64,000 nt of DNA from Fertoeibacter niger (GCF_009380135.2 NZ_WHUT02000002.1:1-64000); one strand, 5' to 3'; positions 35,439 to 45,953 are shown, counted from the stretch's first letter. The notes: generated by a model not told the origin, from the sequence alone. Translations and numbers: made by a program.

Positions 35439-35744
35439 TCAGCCCTTCATCACGTTGACGTCTTCGACGTCGATGGTCCCGCGGGTGCGGAAGAAACTCA
35501 CAAGGATGGCAAGGCCGATGGCCGCCTCGGCGGCTGCCACGGTCAGCACGAACATCGTGAACACCTGCCCGGTCAGATCGCCAAGGAAGCTGGAAAAGGC
35601 GACAAGGTTGATGTTCACCGCCAACAGCATCAGCTCGATCGACATCAGGATGACGATCACGTTCTTCCGGTTCAGGAAGATGCCGAAGATGCCAATGACA
35701 AAAAGCGCCGCCGCCACCGTCAGGTAATGTTCAAGTCCCACCAT
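35439..35744 (-). CDS. nuoK: NADH-quinone oxidoreductase subunit K
   Basis: The 101-residue protein has three transmembrane helices with the conserved Glu in [20 protein letters not shown] and [20 protein letters not shown]. It is part of the proton-transfer path in the complex I membrane arm. The start ATG 35744 gives [20 protein letters not shown], the normal N-terminus. It is four bases upstream of nuoL. Confidence 0.97.
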   Translation of the reverse strand: MVGLEHYLTVAAALFVIGIFGIFLNRKNVIVILMSIELMLLAVNINLVAFSSFLGDLTGQVFTMFVLTVAAAEAAIGLAILVSFFRTRGTIDVEDVNVMKG

Positions 35745-35823
35745 CGTCGTTCCCTCCGGGTCGTTGCCCGTTTTCGTTCCGTTTGCCCGTCGCTTTCCGC
35801 TGCGCCGGGCTGTCTTTGCCGCC

Positions 35824-36372
35824 TTAGTGCAAGGCGGGATAAAATGTCTTGCAGGCGCAGCCGAGGCCAAAGGTCTGCGTGACAGGGCGCGCGGCACCCG
35901 CCGGCCGGATGCTGCCCACCGTGATGCGCGAGCGCGTGGTCAGCGCCACCACACCCGCCGGGTCCACCGCCTGCGCCAGCGCGGTGATCGCGTCAATTGT
36001 CATCGGCTGGCCTGCTGCCGCAGCCTTTGCGACCCGGTTGGCCAGTTGTTCAACCGGGTCGGGGGGCGTATCGGCAAGCATAGGGTCATGCAGGGCAGAG
36101 CCCAGAACCACCGCCCTGCCGGTGTTGCAATCCATGATGATCGGATCATGGGTGCTGGTGCAGCCCGCGCTTTCATAGGCGTCCTGCCGGACAAGACCGT
36201 GGCCCAGATCCTTCGCCTTTGACAGGCCGATCCTGATGAAATCCGTGGCCTGATAGACCACGCCACATTGCGCCATGCGCTGCGGCACGGGTGAAGGAGT
36301 TCCGGGCACAAGCTCGCAGGCCAGCGCCGGCGCCCCCCACATCACACAGACCGCTGCCAGGGCGCGTTGCAT
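35824..36372 (-). CDS. exported Cys-containing hypothetical protein within nuo operon
   Basis: The 182-residue product has a signal peptide ([20 protein letters not shown]), with Cys directly after the likely cleavage site. It has several further Cys ([30 protein letters not shown]), suggesting disulfides or a bound metal. No domain is recognised. It starts in overlap with the nuoJ stop (TGATG) and is followed by nuoK after 79 bases, so it is expressed as part of the complex I operon. A role in complex assembly or an unrelated passenger function are both possible. Confidence 0.65.
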   Translation of the reverse strand: MQRALAAVCVMWGAPALACELVPGTPSPVPQRMAQCGVVYQATDFIRIGLSKAKDLGHGLVRQDAYESAGCTSTHDPIIMDCNTGRAVVLGSALHDPMLADTPPDPVEQLANRVAKAAAAGQPMTIDAITALAQAVDPAGVVALTTRSRITVGSIRPAGAARPVTQTFGLGCACKTFYPALH

Positions 36373-36986
36373 CAGAGCCCCTGCCCCGGTTTCACGTCTT
36401 TCAACTCCATCGCCTCGGCCGGGTCGCGCCACATCTGGTGCAGGATGTTCTGGCGTTTCACGTTGGTGCGGTGGCGCAGGGTCAGCACGATGGCCCCGAT
36501 CATGGCGACCAGCAGGATCAGCCCCGAAAGCTGGAACAGCAGGATGTATTTGTCATAGATCAGCAGCCCCAGCGCGCGGGTGTTTTCCACCTCGGCCATG
36601 TCGGGCGTCACAGCCTGCCGCAGGCCCATCGCACCCTCGGCCTGCACCCAGGCGCCCAGCCCCAGCGACAATTGCATCAGGATGATAACCCCGATCAGCA
36701 TGGCCAGCGGCATGTATTTGGCCATCTCGCCCTTCAACTCGGCAAAGTCGATGTCCAGCATCATCACCACGAACAGGAACAGCACCGCCACCGCGCCCAC
36801 ATAGACGATGATCAGCAGCATGGCGACAAATTCCGCCCCCAGCAGAACGAACAGCCCGGCCGAGGACAGGAAGGCCAGGATCAGCCACAGCACCGAATGC
36901 ACCGGGTTTTTCGACACTGTCACCAGCAGGCCCGCCGTCACGGTGACAAGTGCAAAGGCGTAAAAAGCCAGATCGGCAACGGTCAT
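36372..36986 (-). CDS. nuoJ: NADH-quinone oxidoreductase subunit J
   Basis: This 204-residue membrane protein with five helices shows [20 protein letters not shown] and [20 protein letters not shown], including the pi-bulge helix of TM3. [18 protein letters not shown] follows. A periplasmic loop and [20 protein letters not shown] end the membrane part. It forms the hinge of proton coupling at the membrane arm. It overlaps the carboxymuconolactone-decarboxylase-like gene upstream by four bases. Confidence 0.96.
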   Translation of the reverse strand: MTVADLAFYAFALVTVTAGLLVTVSKNPVHSVLWLILAFLSSAGLFVLLGAEFVAMLLIIVYVGAVAVLFLFVVMMLDIDFAELKGEMAKYMPLAMLIGVIILMQLSLGLGAWVQAEGAMGLRQAVTPDMAEVENTRALGLLIYDKYILLFQLSGLILLVAMIGAIVLTLRHRTNVKRQNILHQMWRDPAEAMELKDVKPGQGL

Positions 36987-37393
36987 TCCTTGGTCTCCTC
37001 GGTTTCGGCGAACACGCTTTGCGCGATTTCCAGCGCCTTCTGCATGGCGGGCAGGCCGCCGAACATGCTCATCTGATAGATCACTTCGGCAATCTCGCGT
37101 TTCGTGGCCCCCGCCTCCAGCGCATGCCGGATCGACAGGCGCAGTTGCGGGTCGGCATGCGCGCCCAGCACGGTCAGCGCGGCCACCGTCACCAGCAGGC
37201 GGGTCTTGGCATCCAGACCTTCACGGTTGAAGGTCTTGCCGAACCACATTTCCAGCATGTCCTTCGACATGGTTGGGAACATCTTCTCGAAGCCCTTCAC
37301 CTGAAAGTTCTCCAGCGCAGGGTTGAAGGCGCGGGCCATTTCCTGACCCTGCTCCATCATCGCCTTGAACATCCTGGTGAATTCGTCGTTCAT
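36983..37393 (-). CDS. carboxymuconolactone decarboxylase-family (AhpD-like) protein in nuo operon
   Basis: The 136-residue helical protein contains the CMD fold core: [40 protein letters not shown] and [20 protein letters not shown]. The redox CxxC of AhpD-type peroxidase partners is absent, and the key position has a GAHAD motif, as in decarboxylase-like members. It is embedded between nuoI and nuoJ and overlaps nuoJ by four bases. CMD-like genes at this place occur in related Rhodobacteraceae. The function in or near complex I is unknown. Confidence 0.8.
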   Translation of the reverse strand: MNDEFTRMFKAMMEQGQEMARAFNPALENFQVKGFEKMFPTMSKDMLEMWFGKTFNREGLDAKTRLLVTVAALTVLGAHADPQLRLSIRHALEAGATKREIAEVIYQMSMFGGLPAMQKALEIAQSVFAETEETKE

Positions 37394-37444
37394 CTGCGCC
37401 CCTCTTTCCGTTTCCGACCCCGTTCGCTGCCGTTCGTCACACCC

Positions 37445-37948
37445 TCAGCGGTAGGGTGCGTCCATTTCCAGATTGCGGGCGATCTCGGCTTCCCAGCGCG
37501 CGCCGTTTTCCAGGAGCTTGTCCTTGTTGTAAAACAGTTCCTCGCGCGTCTCAGTGGAGAATTCGAAGTTCGGGCCCTCGACGATCGCATCCACCGGGCA
37601 TGCCTCCTGGCAGAAACCGCAGTAGATGCATTTCGTCATGTCGATGTCATAGCGGGTGGTACGGCGGCTGCCATCCTCGCGCGGTTCGGCGTCGATGGTG
37701 ATGGCCTGCGCCGGGCAGATCGCCTCGCACAATTTGCAGGCGATGCAGCGTTCCTCGCCATTGGCATAGCGGCGCAGCGCATGTTCGCCCCGGAAACGCG
37801 GCGAAAGCGGGCCCTTTTCATGCGGGTAGTTCACCGTTTCCTTGGGCGCGAAGAAGTATTTCATGCCAAGGGCGAAACCCTTGATGAAATCGACCATCAG
37901 GAAATACTTGGCGGCGCGGGTGTAGTCGGTCTTTTGCACGAAAGCCAT
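37445..37948 (-). CDS. nuoI: NADH-quinone oxidoreductase subunit I
   Basis: The 167-residue ferredoxin-like subunit holds two 4Fe-4S motifs: [12 protein letters not shown] and [12 protein letters not shown] (clusters N6a and N6b). The preceding [20 protein letters not shown] is the conserved lead-in, and an amphipathic N-terminal helix lies on the membrane. Its ATG (37948-37946) overlaps the stop of the upstream coiled-coil gene as TGATG. Confidence 0.97.
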   Translation of the reverse strand: MAFVQKTDYTRAAKYFLMVDFIKGFALGMKYFFAPKETVNYPHEKGPLSPRFRGEHALRRYANGEERCIACKLCEAICPAQAITIDAEPREDGSRRTTRYDIDMTKCIYCGFCQEACPVDAIVEGPNFEFSTETREELFYNKDKLLENGARWEAEIARNLEMDAPYR

Positions 37949-38178
37949 CACGCGATCCCCAGTTTCTGTTCGATATGTTCGACGCGCTTGTCGATCTGGC
38001 CTATCACGCTGCTCAGCCCGAAAATCATCATCGTGTGGCCGTGCAACTCGGTTTTGACCGAGTCAAATTCTTCAATCATCTTGGCCTCAACCTCGTCAAA
38101 ACGCTTGTCCATCCGTCGAAAATCCTCGCGGATCGGACGAAGCTGTTCGAGCATCATGTTGTTGACGTTCTCGCTCAT
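37948..38178 (-). CDS. small coiled-coil protein within nuo operon
   Basis: The 76-residue protein begins [20 protein letters not shown] and consists of heptad-like helices with many Asp, Glu, Lys and Arg residues ([32 protein letters not shown]). No membrane segment. It resembles the 83-residue product at 41694-41945 (shared L-xxLRxIRxD and R-xxVE patterns), so two related miniproteins are embedded in the same operon. The gene is packed between nuoH and nuoI with overlap at its end, which supports translation. The role is unknown. Confidence 0.65.
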   Translation of the reverse strand: MSENVNNMMLEQLRPIREDFRRMDKRFDEVEAKMIEEFDSVKTELHGHTMMIFGLSSVIGQIDKRVEHIEQKLGIA

Positions 38179-38179
38179 C

Positions 38180-39217
38180 TCAGCCCCCCACGGCCCAACG
38201 TGCCCAGGCCCCGCCCAGCACTTCGAACTTGGCAAGGAAGGCCACCAGAACCACCCAGCCCAGCGACATCGGCAGGAACACCTTCCAGCCGATCCGCATC
38301 AGCTGGTCATAGCGGTAGCGCGGCACGATGGCCTTCACCATGGCGAAGAGGAAGAAGAACACCGACATCTTCAGCACCATCCACAGCGCGCCATCGGGCA
38401 GGCCGGGAATGGGCGACAGCCAGCCGCCGAAGAACAGCAGGCTCATCAGCGCGCACATCAGGAAGATGGCGATGTATTCGCCCGCCATGAACAGAAGGTA
38501 AGGGGTCGAGGAATATTCCACCATGAACCCCGCCACCAGTTCCGATTCCGCCTCGGGCAGATCGAAGGGCGGGCGGTTGGTTTCGGCCAGCGCGGATATG
38601 AAGAACAGCGCCACCATCGGCAGATGCGGCAGCCAATACCAGTTGAACAGCCCCAGATCACCGCGCTGCGCCTCGACAATCGCGCCGAAGTTCATCGAGC
38701 CGGTGGAAATGATGATGCCGATGATGATCAGACCCAGCGACACCTCATAGGAAATCATCTGCGCCGCCGACCGCAAGGAGCCGAGGAACGGGTATTTGGA
38801 GTTTGACGCCCAGCCCCCCATGATCACGCCATACACCTCCAGCGAGGATACGGCGAAGACGAACAGGATGGCCACGTTGATATCCGACAGCACCCAGCCA
38901 TCCGAGAACGGGATCACCGCCCAGGCCAGCACCGCCAGCACAAACGACAGCATCGGCGCCAGGAAGAACACCGCGCGGTCGGCCCCGGCGGGCACCACGA
39001 TTTCCTTGACCACATACTTCAGCGCATCGGCCACCGATTGCAGCAGGCCAAAGGCCCCCACCACGTTCGGGCCCTTGCGCAGCTGCACGGCGGCCCAGAT
39101 CTTGCGGTCGCCGTAGACCAGGAACAGCAGGCTGATCATCACGAAGGCGATCACCAGCAGGCCCTGCGCCGCGATCAGCAGCGTGATGCCCAAGCCCGTT
39201 TGCAGAAAATCAGCCAT
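38180..39217 (-). CDS. nuoH: NADH-quinone oxidoreductase subunit H
   Basis: A 345-residue membrane protein with eight helices and the conserved quinone-chamber loops: [60 protein letters not shown] and [20 protein letters not shown]. NuoH joins the peripheral and membrane arms at the quinone site. Normal length and all expected charged residues. Confidence 0.97.
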   Translation of the reverse strand: MADFLQTGLGITLLIAAQGLLVIAFVMISLLFLVYGDRKIWAAVQLRKGPNVVGAFGLLQSVADALKYVVKEIVVPAGADRAVFFLAPMLSFVLAVLAWAVIPFSDGWVLSDINVAILFVFAVSSLEVYGVIMGGWASNSKYPFLGSLRSAAQMISYEVSLGLIIIGIIISTGSMNFGAIVEAQRGDLGLFNWYWLPHLPMVALFFISALAETNRPPFDLPEAESELVAGFMVEYSSTPYLLFMAGEYIAIFLMCALMSLLFFGGWLSPIPGLPDGALWMVLKMSVFFFLFAMVKAIVPRYRYDQLMRIGWKVFLPMSLGWVVLVAFLAKFEVLGGAWARWAVGG

Positions 39218-39274
39218 GATGCCCTTTGTCCCTCAGCCTTCGTCTGGCTCTGTATCAGCCGTTCGTCACAGTTC

Positions 39275-39673
39275 TCAGATGGTCGGAATGCCCAATGCGC
39301 CGCAGTCGCGCACCGTCACTTCGGCGTCAATCGTCCTTATGCCCGGCGGCAGCGCCGCCGAGATGGTGTAAACCGCATCGCCGCGCCAAACACCACCCGC
39401 CTGCTGCACATTGGTGCGCACATGGCGGGCAAATCCAAAGCCCCGGATCAGCGCATATTGCGCCGCCGCACAGCGGGCATAGGTCGCCACATCTTCGTTG
39501 TCGCGCGCGCCGCGCATGGCTACCCGGAAATTCACCAGATCGCCATCCAGCAGGATCGTCTCGATCCCGGCATAGCCGGGTGCATAATTGCCCTGCCCCG
39601 GCTGTTCCACCGGCGCACAGGCCACCGCGCCCAGAAGGGCGGTGGCTGCGGCAAGGGGGAACAGGCGGGCCAT
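39275..39673 (-). CDS. small predicted lipoprotein in nuo operon
   Basis: The 132-residue protein has a lipobox (FPLAAATALLGAVAC, lipid Cys at about 19) and a mature domain with two further Cys (YARCAAAQYALI, TVRDCGALGI). Its start lies two bases from the nuoG stop. It looks like an outer- or inner-membrane-anchored periplasmic protein of unknown fold. Its intergenic partner is nuoH, 57 bases downstream. Confidence 0.65.
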   Translation of the reverse strand: MARLFPLAAATALLGAVACAPVEQPGQGNYAPGYAGIETILLDGDLVNFRVAMRGARDNEDVATYARCAAAQYALIRGFGFARHVRTNVQQAGGVWRGDAVYTISAALPPGIRTIDAEVTVRDCGALGIPTI

Positions 39674-39675
39674 GG

Positions 39676-41697
39676 TCACTCGGCCGCCAGCGGGGGCTGC
39701 TGCCGCGCGGCCTGCGCCGCCGACAGTTCCGCCATCAGCGCCGAGGCACGGGCAATCGGGTTGGTCAGGTAGAAATCCGACACCGCCGTGCGGAAATCGG
39801 CCTTTGCCGCATCGCGCAGCGGGATGCGGAGCCATTCATTCGCCACCACCTCGTCGATCCGGCCCAGATGCGGATGCGTTTTGACCAGGGCGGTGCGCAG
39901 TGCCGCAAGCGAATCATAGGGCAGCGTCGCCCCCAGTTCCGCCGACAGCGCGCGCAGGATGGCCCAGTTTTCCTTGGCCTCGCCCGGGGCGAAGCCTGCG
40001 CGGAACGCGAGTTGCGGGCGGCCCTCAAGGTTCACGAACAACCCGTTTTCTTCGGTATAGGCGGCGGCGGGCAGGATGATGTCGGCCCGGTGCGCGCCCC
40101 GGTCGCCATGGCTGCCCTGATAGATCACGAATGCGCCTTTCGCGATCTCCACCTCATCAGCACCCAGATTATAGACCACCTGAGCCCCGTCCAGTGCCGC
40201 AGTCAGCCCGCCGTCCGTCACAGCGCCCACATCCAGCGCGCCCACTCGGGCGGCAGCGGTGTGCAGGATCAGCAGGCCCGCGCCGGTCGCCTCGGCCAGT
40301 TTCATGGTCTGGCTCAGCACCGCCTCCCCATCCGCCTCGATCAGCGCGCCCATGCCGATGATGATCACGGCGGGCTTGCCGTCAGGCTCCTTGCCCCCGG
40401 CCTCGCTGACCAGCGCGGCCAAAGCGGCGCGGTCGGTGCCTGAATGATGGTAATCATAGGTCAGATCGGCCGCCGGGCCGATTAACGCCACCTCGGCACC
40501 GGCCAACCAGGCCTTGCGGATGCGGGCGTTCAGCACCGCCGCCTCGACCCGCGGGTTGGTGCCGATCAGCAGGATCGACTTTGCGCTGTCGATATCCTCG
40601 ATCCGCGCCGTGCCCGCATAGGCCGAACGGTTGCCCGCCGGCAGTTTGGCATTGTCGGTGCGGCATTCCACACGGCCGCCCAGCCCCTCGATCAGCGATT
40701 TCAGCGCAAAGGCCGCTTCCACCGGCACCAGATCGCCCACCAGACCGGCAATCTTCTTGCCCTTCATCGCGGTGGCAGCGGCCACCAGAGCCTCGCCCCA
40801 GCCCGCCTTGCGCAACCGGCCATTCTCCCGGATGTAGGGAGTATCAAGGCGTTGACGGCGCAGGCCGTCCCACACGAAACGGGTCTTGTCGGAAATCCAT
40901 TCCTCGTTCACGCCGTCATGGTTGCGCGGCAGGATGCGCATCACTTCGCGGCCCTTGGTATCGACGCGGATGTTCGACCCCAGCGCATCCATCACGTCGA
41001 TGGTCTCGGTCTTGGTCAGTTCCCAGGGCCGTGCGGTAAAGGCATAGGGTTTCGAGGTCAGCGCGCCCACCGGGCACAGGTCGATGATGTTGCCTTGCAG
41101 GTTGCTGTCCAGCGTTTCGTTCAGATAGCTGGTAATCTCGCTGTCCTCGCCGCGGCCGGTCTGGCCCATCTGCGTGATGCCCGCGACCTCGGTGGTAAAG
41201 CGCACGCAGCGGGTGCAGGAAATGCAGCGCGTCATCTTGGTTTCGACCAGCGGGCCCAGGTTCAGGTCTTCGCTGGCGCGTTTCGGCTCGCGGTAGCGGC
41301 TGAAATCGACGCCGTAAGCCATCGCCTGATCCTGCAAGTCACACTCGCCGCCCTGATCGCAGATCGGGCAATCCAGCGGGTGGTTGATCAGCAGAAACTC
41401 CATCACGCCCTCGCGGGCCTTCTTCACCATGGGCGAGTTGGTTTTGACAACCGGCGGCTCACCATTCGGGCCGGGCCGCAGGTCGCGCACCTGCATGGCG
41501 CAGGAGGCCGTGGGCTTCGGCGGCCCGCCCACCACTTCGACCAGACACATGCGGCAGTTGCCCGCAATCGTCAGCCGCTCGTGGTAGCAGAAGCGCGGAA
41601 TTTCCACGCCCGCCGCCTCGCAGGCCTGGATCAGCGTCATGCCGCCATCCACCTCGACCACCGTGCCGTCGATGCTGATTTTCTTGAGGTTGGTCAT
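39676..41697 (-). CDS. nuoG: NADH-quinone oxidoreductase subunit G
   Basis: The 673-residue iron-sulfur subunit has the N-terminal 2Fe-2S motif ([20 protein letters not shown]), the HxxxC 4Fe-4S site ([17 protein letters not shown]), and a second 4Fe-4S ([17 protein letters not shown] ... DLCPVGAL). A molybdopterin-oxidoreductase-like domain follows from about 220 without cofactor-binding residues. It passes electrons from NuoF to NuoI. The length is near the mitochondrial NDUFS1 type rather than the 900-residue E. coli form. It overlaps a coiled-coil gene at its start. Confidence 0.97.
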   Translation of the reverse strand: MTNLKKISIDGTVVEVDGGMTLIQACEAAGVEIPRFCYHERLTIAGNCRMCLVEVVGGPPKPTASCAMQVRDLRPGPNGEPPVVKTNSPMVKKAREGVMEFLLINHPLDCPICDQGGECDLQDQAMAYGVDFSRYREPKRASEDLNLGPLVETKMTRCISCTRCVRFTTEVAGITQMGQTGRGEDSEITSYLNETLDSNLQGNIIDLCPVGALTSKPYAFTARPWELTKTETIDVMDALGSNIRVDTKGREVMRILPRNHDGVNEEWISDKTRFVWDGLRRQRLDTPYIRENGRLRKAGWGEALVAAATAMKGKKIAGLVGDLVPVEAAFALKSLIEGLGGRVECRTDNAKLPAGNRSAYAGTARIEDIDSAKSILLIGTNPRVEAAVLNARIRKAWLAGAEVALIGPAADLTYDYHHSGTDRAALAALVSEAGGKEPDGKPAVIIIGMGALIEADGEAVLSQTMKLAEATGAGLLILHTAAARVGALDVGAVTDGGLTAALDGAQVVYNLGADEVEIAKGAFVIYQGSHGDRGAHRADIILPAAAYTEENGLFVNLEGRPQLAFRAGFAPGEAKENWAILRALSAELGATLPYDSLAALRTALVKTHPHLGRIDEVVANEWLRIPLRDAAKADFRTAVSDFYLTNPIARASALMAELSAAQAARQQPPLAAE

Positions 41698-41945
41698 GTC
41701 CGCATCTCCAGTTCCGCCACGCGACGCCGCAGCGCCTCCAGTTGATCGCGGATTTCATCCATTCCTTCGGCGTGCTTTTCGGTGGCCACATTCGCAAGCC
41801 CTGCAAGACCCATCGCAGCGACCACACCTTCGTGCAGTTCATCAAGCCGACGCTCAACCTTGGTCATACGCTGCCGCGTGTCCTGCGTGTCGCTGCGGAT
41901 CTCACGCAGCAGGCGCAATACAAGGTTGTCCTCTGTCTCTGCCAT
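41694..41945 (-). CDS. small coiled-coil protein upstream of nuoG
   Basis: The 83-residue protein starts [20 protein letters not shown] and is predicted helical with heptad periodicity at both ends ([39 protein letters not shown]). A short hydrophobic middle ([12 protein letters not shown]) may be a turn. It overlaps nuoG by four bases (ATGA). It is similar in layout to the miniprotein at 37948-38178. Such proteins often oligomerise or scaffold; nothing more can be said. Confidence 0.65.
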   Translation of the reverse strand: MAETEDNLVLRLLREIRSDTQDTRQRMTKVERRLDELHEGVVAAMGLAGLANVATEKHAEGMDEIRDQLEALRRRVAELEMRT

Positions 41946-41950
41946 CGCCC

Positions 41951-42445
41951 CTACTCCGCCGCCACCCCGGTGCAGCCGTGGTCTTTCCACAGATGCGCCT
42001 CTTGCAGATACGACCAGCCAAAGGCGTGGTCCGTATCGCCATGTTCCTCTTTGTGGGCCAGCCGCGCCAGCGCCTCGTCCAGCTTGGGGCGGTGGCCCTG
42101 AGGCACCCACCACATGACGAAATGCATCTTGCCCAGCACCTCGAACCATTCTGCGCGGCGTTCGTAGAATGCGCGGTGCACGGTGTTCCAGACGAAATTC
42201 TCCAGCGTGGCCACGCTTTCCCAAACGGTCAGGTTCGACACGAACTGCGGATCGCCGCCGATCTTGGCTTCGGTATTCCCCGTTCCCGGCTCGCCCGAAC
42301 CTTCCATCATCCACACGAAACCCGGCATCCGCTTGCCCAGACCATTCACCCGGTCCAGGGCACCCATGAATTCCGCCACGCGCGGGTCATCGGTGGGGGC
42401 CAGCAAGCGCCCGATGTTCAGCTCGGCAAGGTGCATTCCGTTCAT
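41951..42445 (-). CDS. DUF3291-like monooxygenase-fold protein
   Basis: The 164-residue protein beginning MNGMHLAELNIGRLLAPTDD contains the family-like stretches GFVWMMEGSGEPGTGN, LTVWESVATLENFVWNTVHR and FVMWWVPQGHRPKLDEALAR. These are typical of DUF3291, a ferredoxin-like dimeric alpha-beta barrel fold (as in Dabb/antibiotic monooxygenases). The ATG overlaps the preceding gene's stop (ATGA). Members often act on quinones or heme-like ligands, which would suit complex I, but no substrate is shown here. Confidence 0.75.
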   Translation of the reverse strand: MNGMHLAELNIGRLLAPTDDPRVAEFMGALDRVNGLGKRMPGFVWMMEGSGEPGTGNTEAKIGGDPQFVSNLTVWESVATLENFVWNTVHRAFYERRAEWFEVLGKMHFVMWWVPQGHRPKLDEALARLAHKEEHGDTDHAFGWSYLQEAHLWKDHGCTGVAAE

Positions 42446-42822
42446 GTGCAGGCCCCCGCAAATCGCCATTCGCCCGCCCCGGCAAAGCTACCGATGGCGC
42501 GCGGGTTGAATGTCATGCCCTGCTGTTCGCAGGCGGCACGCGCCACGCCCTTGGCCAGCCCGCCCTGATCCTGCGCCAGCGGGGTTACGGTGCGCCACAC
42601 GGCCACTGTCATGCCCGGCACCGGCAAGGCACCGCCGCTGGTCAGCATCGCGCCCGGCCTGCCCGGTGCCACATCGGCAAGATACGCCACGCCCTCATGT
42701 GTCACATGCTGCTGCAAGGCGGCGGGTGATGGCGTGCTCCGGTCGGGGGCCATGGTGCAGGCGGGCAGCGCCGCCACGGCGGCAAGGCCAGCGATGCGGG
42801 CGGCGGACAGGGCAAAGGTCAT
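42442..42822 (-). CDS. small exported protein (possible lipoprotein) in nuo operon
   Basis: The 126-residue product starts at ATG 42822, coupled (ATGA) to the upstream gene; ATGs at 42828 and 42834 are alternatives. A leader ending AAVAALPAC gives a possible lipidation Cys. The mature part has two Cys (ARAACEQQGM and FAGAC near the C-terminus) that may pair. It resembles in layout the neighbouring gene product. Function unknown. Confidence 0.6.
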   Translation of the reverse strand: MTFALSAARIAGLAAVAALPACTMAPDRSTPSPAALQQHVTHEGVAYLADVAPGRPGAMLTSGGALPVPGMTVAVWRTVTPLAQDQGGLAKGVARAACEQQGMTFNPRAIGSFAGAGEWRFAGACT

Positions 42823-43241
42823 GGGCATGGCCAATAGACCCCCCAGACACCGTTTTCCAGATAGGCCTCGGCCCGGCCCGGATGCACCACGCGCGCACGT
42901 TCCAGATGCGCGCCGCGCAGGTCGCAGATCACCCGCGCCATCGCAATCGCCCGGCCCCGGTCGCCCGCGCCCATTGCCAGCCCGTCGCTGCGCCGCACCA
43001 CCGCCTTGACCGCCGGATTGCCCCGCGTCATCGGCCCGTCTTGCCGCCCGTCGATCACGATCAGCGTGCCGGCAATGTCGCGGGTGAACACATGCTCCAC
43101 CGCCGCTGGCAGCAGAGCCACGTCATAGGTCTGCCCCGACACCTGATAGCGGTCAGTGATCACCCCACGCTCTGCCCGTGCGAAAGCGGGGGCCGCAAGG
43201 CCCGCCACCAGCGCCACAGACACGAGCATGCGCGTGATCAT
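42819..43241 (-). CDS. small exported protein in nuo operon
   Basis: The 140-residue product has a signal peptide ([20 protein letters not shown]) and a soluble beta-rich domain with two Cys ([10 protein letters not shown] and YWPCP at the very end). Its ATG overlaps the nuoF stop (ATGA) and its stop overlaps the next start. It is the first of the accessory block nuoF-x-x-DUF3291-coiled coil-nuoG. No homologous family recognised. Periplasmic location is inferred from the signal peptide. Confidence 0.65.
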   Translation of the reverse strand: MITRMLVSVALVAGLAAPAFARAERGVITDRYQVSGQTYDVALLPAAVEHVFTRDIAGTLIVIDGRQDGPMTRGNPAVKAVVRRSDGLAMGAGDRGRAIAMARVICDLRGAHLERARVVHPGRAEAYLENGVWGVYWPCP

Positions 43242-44533
43242 TCTGCCGCCATCGCCCCCATGCGCCCGGTTTTCTTGGCCTTGATGCGGTCTTCGATCTC
43301 TTCGCGGAAATGCCGCACCAGCCCCTGAATGGGCCAGGCCGCCGCATCACCCAGCGCGCAGATCGTGTGGCCTTCGACCTGCTTTGTCACCGACAGCAGC
43401 ATGTCGATTTCCTCGACCTCGGCCTCGCCCTTTACCAAGCGGTCCATCACCCGCATCATCCAGCCGGTGCCTTCGCGGCAGGGCGTGCACTGGCCGCAGC
43501 TTTCATGCTTGTAGAATTTCGACAGCCGCCAGATCGCCTTGATCACATCGGTCGATTGATCCATCACGATCACCGCCGCCGTGCCCAGACCGGACCGCTG
43601 CTCGCGCAGCCAGTCGAAATCCATGATCGCGTCATTGCATTGGTCAAAGTTCAGCATCGGCACCGATGACCCGCCGGGGATCACGGCCTTCAGGTTCTTC
43701 CAGCCGCCGCGCACGCCGCCGCAATGCCGCTCCAGCAGTTCCTGCAACGGGATCGACATCGCCTCTTCCACCACGCAGGGGTTGTTCACATGGCCCGAGA
43801 TGCCGAACAGCTTGGTGCCCGCATTGTTCGGGCGACCGAAACCGGCAAACCAGCCCGCGCCACGGCGCAGGATGGTGGGCACAACGGCAATGGATTCCAC
43901 GTTGTTCACCGTTGTCGGGCAGCCATAGAGGCCCGCCCCCGCCGGGAACGGCGGCTTCATGCGCGGCATGCCCTTCTTGCCCTCAAGGCTTTCCAGAAGC
44001 GCGGTTTCCTCGCCGCAGATATAGGCCCCGGCCCCGTGGTGCAGATACAGGTCATAGTCATAACCCGACCCGCAGGCGTTCTTGCCCAGAAGGCCCGCGT
44101 CATAAGCCTCGTCAATGGCGATCTGCAACGCCTCGCGTTCGCGGATGTATTCGCCACGGATGTAGATATAGCCCGCCACCGCGTTCATCGCGAAACCGGC
44201 GATCAGGCAGCCTTCGACCAGCGTATGCGGGTCATGGCGCATGATCTCGCGGTCCTTGCAGGTGCCGGGCTCGGATTCGTCGGCATTCACCACCAGATAG
44301 GACGGGCGGCCATCGGATTGCTTGGGCATGAAGGACCATTTCAGCCCGGTCGGAAAGCCCGCGCCCCCGCGCCCGCGCAGACCCGACGCCTTCACCTCGT
44401 TCACCAGCCAGTCGCGGCCATTGGCAAGGAAACCCGCCGTGCCATCCCAATGCCCGCGCTTGCGCGCCCCCGCAAGGCTGCGGTCGTGCATGCCGTAAAG
44501 GTTGGTGAAGATCCGGTCCTGATCTTTCAGCAT
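43238..44533 (-). CDS. nuoF: NADH-quinone oxidoreductase subunit F
   Basis: The 431-residue flavoprotein has the NADH/FMN sites [16 protein letters not shown] and [20 protein letters not shown], followed by [13 protein letters not shown]. The 4Fe-4S cluster N3 motif is [16 protein letters not shown] with a later Cys ([19 protein letters not shown]). It oxidises NADH and passes electrons to NuoE/NuoG. Normal length. It follows a DUF5337 gene by ten bases. Confidence 0.97.
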   Translation of the reverse strand: MLKDQDRIFTNLYGMHDRSLAGARKRGHWDGTAGFLANGRDWLVNEVKASGLRGRGGAGFPTGLKWSFMPKQSDGRPSYLVVNADESEPGTCKDREIMRHDPHTLVEGCLIAGFAMNAVAGYIYIRGEYIREREALQIAIDEAYDAGLLGKNACGSGYDYDLYLHHGAGAYICGEETALLESLEGKKGMPRMKPPFPAGAGLYGCPTTVNNVESIAVVPTILRRGAGWFAGFGRPNNAGTKLFGISGHVNNPCVVEEAMSIPLQELLERHCGGVRGGWKNLKAVIPGGSSVPMLNFDQCNDAIMDFDWLREQRSGLGTAAVIVMDQSTDVIKAIWRLSKFYKHESCGQCTPCREGTGWMMRVMDRLVKGEAEVEEIDMLLSVTKQVEGHTICALGDAAAWPIQGLVRHFREEIEDRIKAKKTGRMGAMAAE

Positions 44534-44543
44534 CGCGTCATCC

Positions 44544-44771
44544 TCAATTGCCCCGGCGTTTCCGCCAGATCTGATAGGTTACGACCAGCGCCCAGAAGAA
44601 CGCGGCCAATGCGGCCAGATCGAACAGAAAGACAAAGCGGGTATCCCACCCCATCTGCCCGCCCAGCCATTGCGCCCCCATCCACAGGATCATCGTGGCG
44701 GCCAGCACCAGCGCGACCATCCGCGCCTGCGCCGCCAATTGCCGATCCTGCGGAACCGGGGCTTTCGTCAT
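44544..44771 (-). CDS. DUF5337 two-helix membrane protein
   Basis: The 75-residue protein has two transmembrane helices ([20 protein letters not shown] and [20 protein letters not shown]) and a basic C-terminus ([10 protein letters not shown]). This is the DUF5337 pattern, found in Rhodobacterales next to nuoE/nuoF. Its ATG abuts the nuoE stop. It may be a small accessory subunit or assembly factor of complex I, inferred from conserved placement only. Confidence 0.8.
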   Translation of the reverse strand: MTKAPVPQDRQLAAQARMVALVLAATMILWMGAQWLGGQMGWDTRFVFLFDLAALAAFFWALVVTYQIWRKRRGN

Positions 44772-45953
44772 CTAGTAGTCATTCGTCTTGGCGCGGCGCA
44801 GGAATTCGGCCTCGCCCACCTCGCCGATCAGTTTCGCCTGCGCCACCCATTTGTCGCGCGTCACCCGGCCCTTGAAGCCCGGCAGGTTCGCATCGACCCA
44901 GGCCACCTCGGCCGGCGTCCAGTTGGCGATCTGGTCAAGGTGGTAAAAGCCCAGGCTGTGGCAAAGCGCCTCCATCTTGGGGCCGATGCCTTCGATGATT
45001 TGCAGGTTGTCCGGTTTGCCATCGCGCGGCCCGGCCAGCGTGGCGGGCTTTTCCGTCATGGCTTCGGCCAGCGGCGCGCCGGGTTCGCCCGTGGCCGTGC
45101 CACCCGCTTCCTCGGGCTCGGCCGGGGGCATGCCTGACGCTTGCACCGGGGCCTCCTGCACCGTGATGCCGGTTTCATCCACAACCGACCCCGCGCCAGG
45201 CGTCGGTTCCGTCATGGCACCCTCGGCCTCGGTCACGTCAGTCGCCTTGCCCTGCCACGGCGTCGTCAGCGGCACTTCGGTGCCATCGATGCGTTTGACG
45301 GTATCGCCGATGTCCACCGCCAATTGGGCAGAAGCATTGTATTGCGTGCGGCCCGATTCAAACTCGGTCAGGCTGGTCAGGCCCGACAGCGGTTCCGCCG
45401 CATAGCGCCCGTTCTGCGGGCCCGGCACCGGCACGTCGCCGTTGGAGAACCGGTCGATCAGCGCGCTGAGCTTGTCAGCCGTCAGATCCTCGTAATAATC
45501 CTTGCCGATCTGGGCCATGGGCGCATTGGCGCAGGCGCCCATGCATTCAACCTCTTCCCAGCTGAACTTGCCATCAGCCGAAAGTTGATGCGCCTTGGCC
45601 GCCACCTTGGATTTGCAGACCGCAATCAGGTCTTCCGCGCCACAGATCATGCAGCTCGTCGTGCCGCAGACCTGAATATGCGCAACAGACCCAACGGGTT
45701 GCAACTGGAACATGAAGTAGAAGGTCGCCACCTCCAGCGCGCGGATATAGGCCATGCCCAGCATCCCGGCCACATGTTCGATGGCGGGGCGGCTCAGCCA
45801 GCCCTCCTGCTCCTGCGCGCGCCACAGCAGCGGAATGATGGCCGACGCCTGACGGCCCTCGGGGTATTTGGTGATCTGGCCCTGCGCCCAGGCAAGGTTG
45901 GCCGGGGTAAAAGCGAAAGTGGCGGGCTGGACGGGGTGAAGGCGGCGAAGCAT
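44772..45953 (-). CDS. nuoE: NADH-quinone oxidoreductase subunit E with long C-terminal extension
   Basis: Residues 1-165 are a standard NuoE thioredoxin-like domain with the four 2Fe-2S ligands Cys96, Cys101, Cys137 and Cys141 (QVCGTTSC and ECMGAC). Residues 165-393 are an added region. It has a Thr/Gly/Ala/Glu/Pro-rich acidic linker, then a helix-hairpin-helix-like module from about 312 ([40 protein letters not shown]). E. coli NuoE has 166 residues; long forms are known in Rhodobacter-type bacteria. The extension may aid assembly. The stop TAG is at 44772-44774. Confidence 0.95.
   Translation of the reverse strand: MLRRLHPVQPATFAFTPANLAWAQGQITKYPEGRQASAIIPLLWRAQEQEGWLSRPAIEHVAGMLGMAYIRALEVATFYFMFQLQPVGSVAHIQVCGTTSCMICGAEDLIAVCKSKVAAKAHQLSADGKFSWEEVECMGACANAPMAQIGKDYYEDLTADKLSALIDRFSNGDVPVPGPQNGRYAAEPLSGLTSLTEFESGRTQYNASAQLAVDIGDTVKRIDGTEVPLTTPWQGKATDVTEAEGAMTEPTPGAGSVVDETGITVQEAPVQASGMPPAEPEEAGGTATGEPGAPLAEAMTEKPATLAGPRDGKPDNLQIIEGIGPKMEALCHSLGFYHLDQIANWTPAEVAWVDANLPGFKGRVTRDKWVAQAKLIGEVGEAEFLRRAKTNDY

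Noticed and set aside
33197-35458. 753-codon open frame on the plus strand opposite nuoL
   Set aside because: It is exactly antisense to nuoL and is His/Arg/Gln-rich nonsense with no domain; long antisense frames are expected at this GC content.
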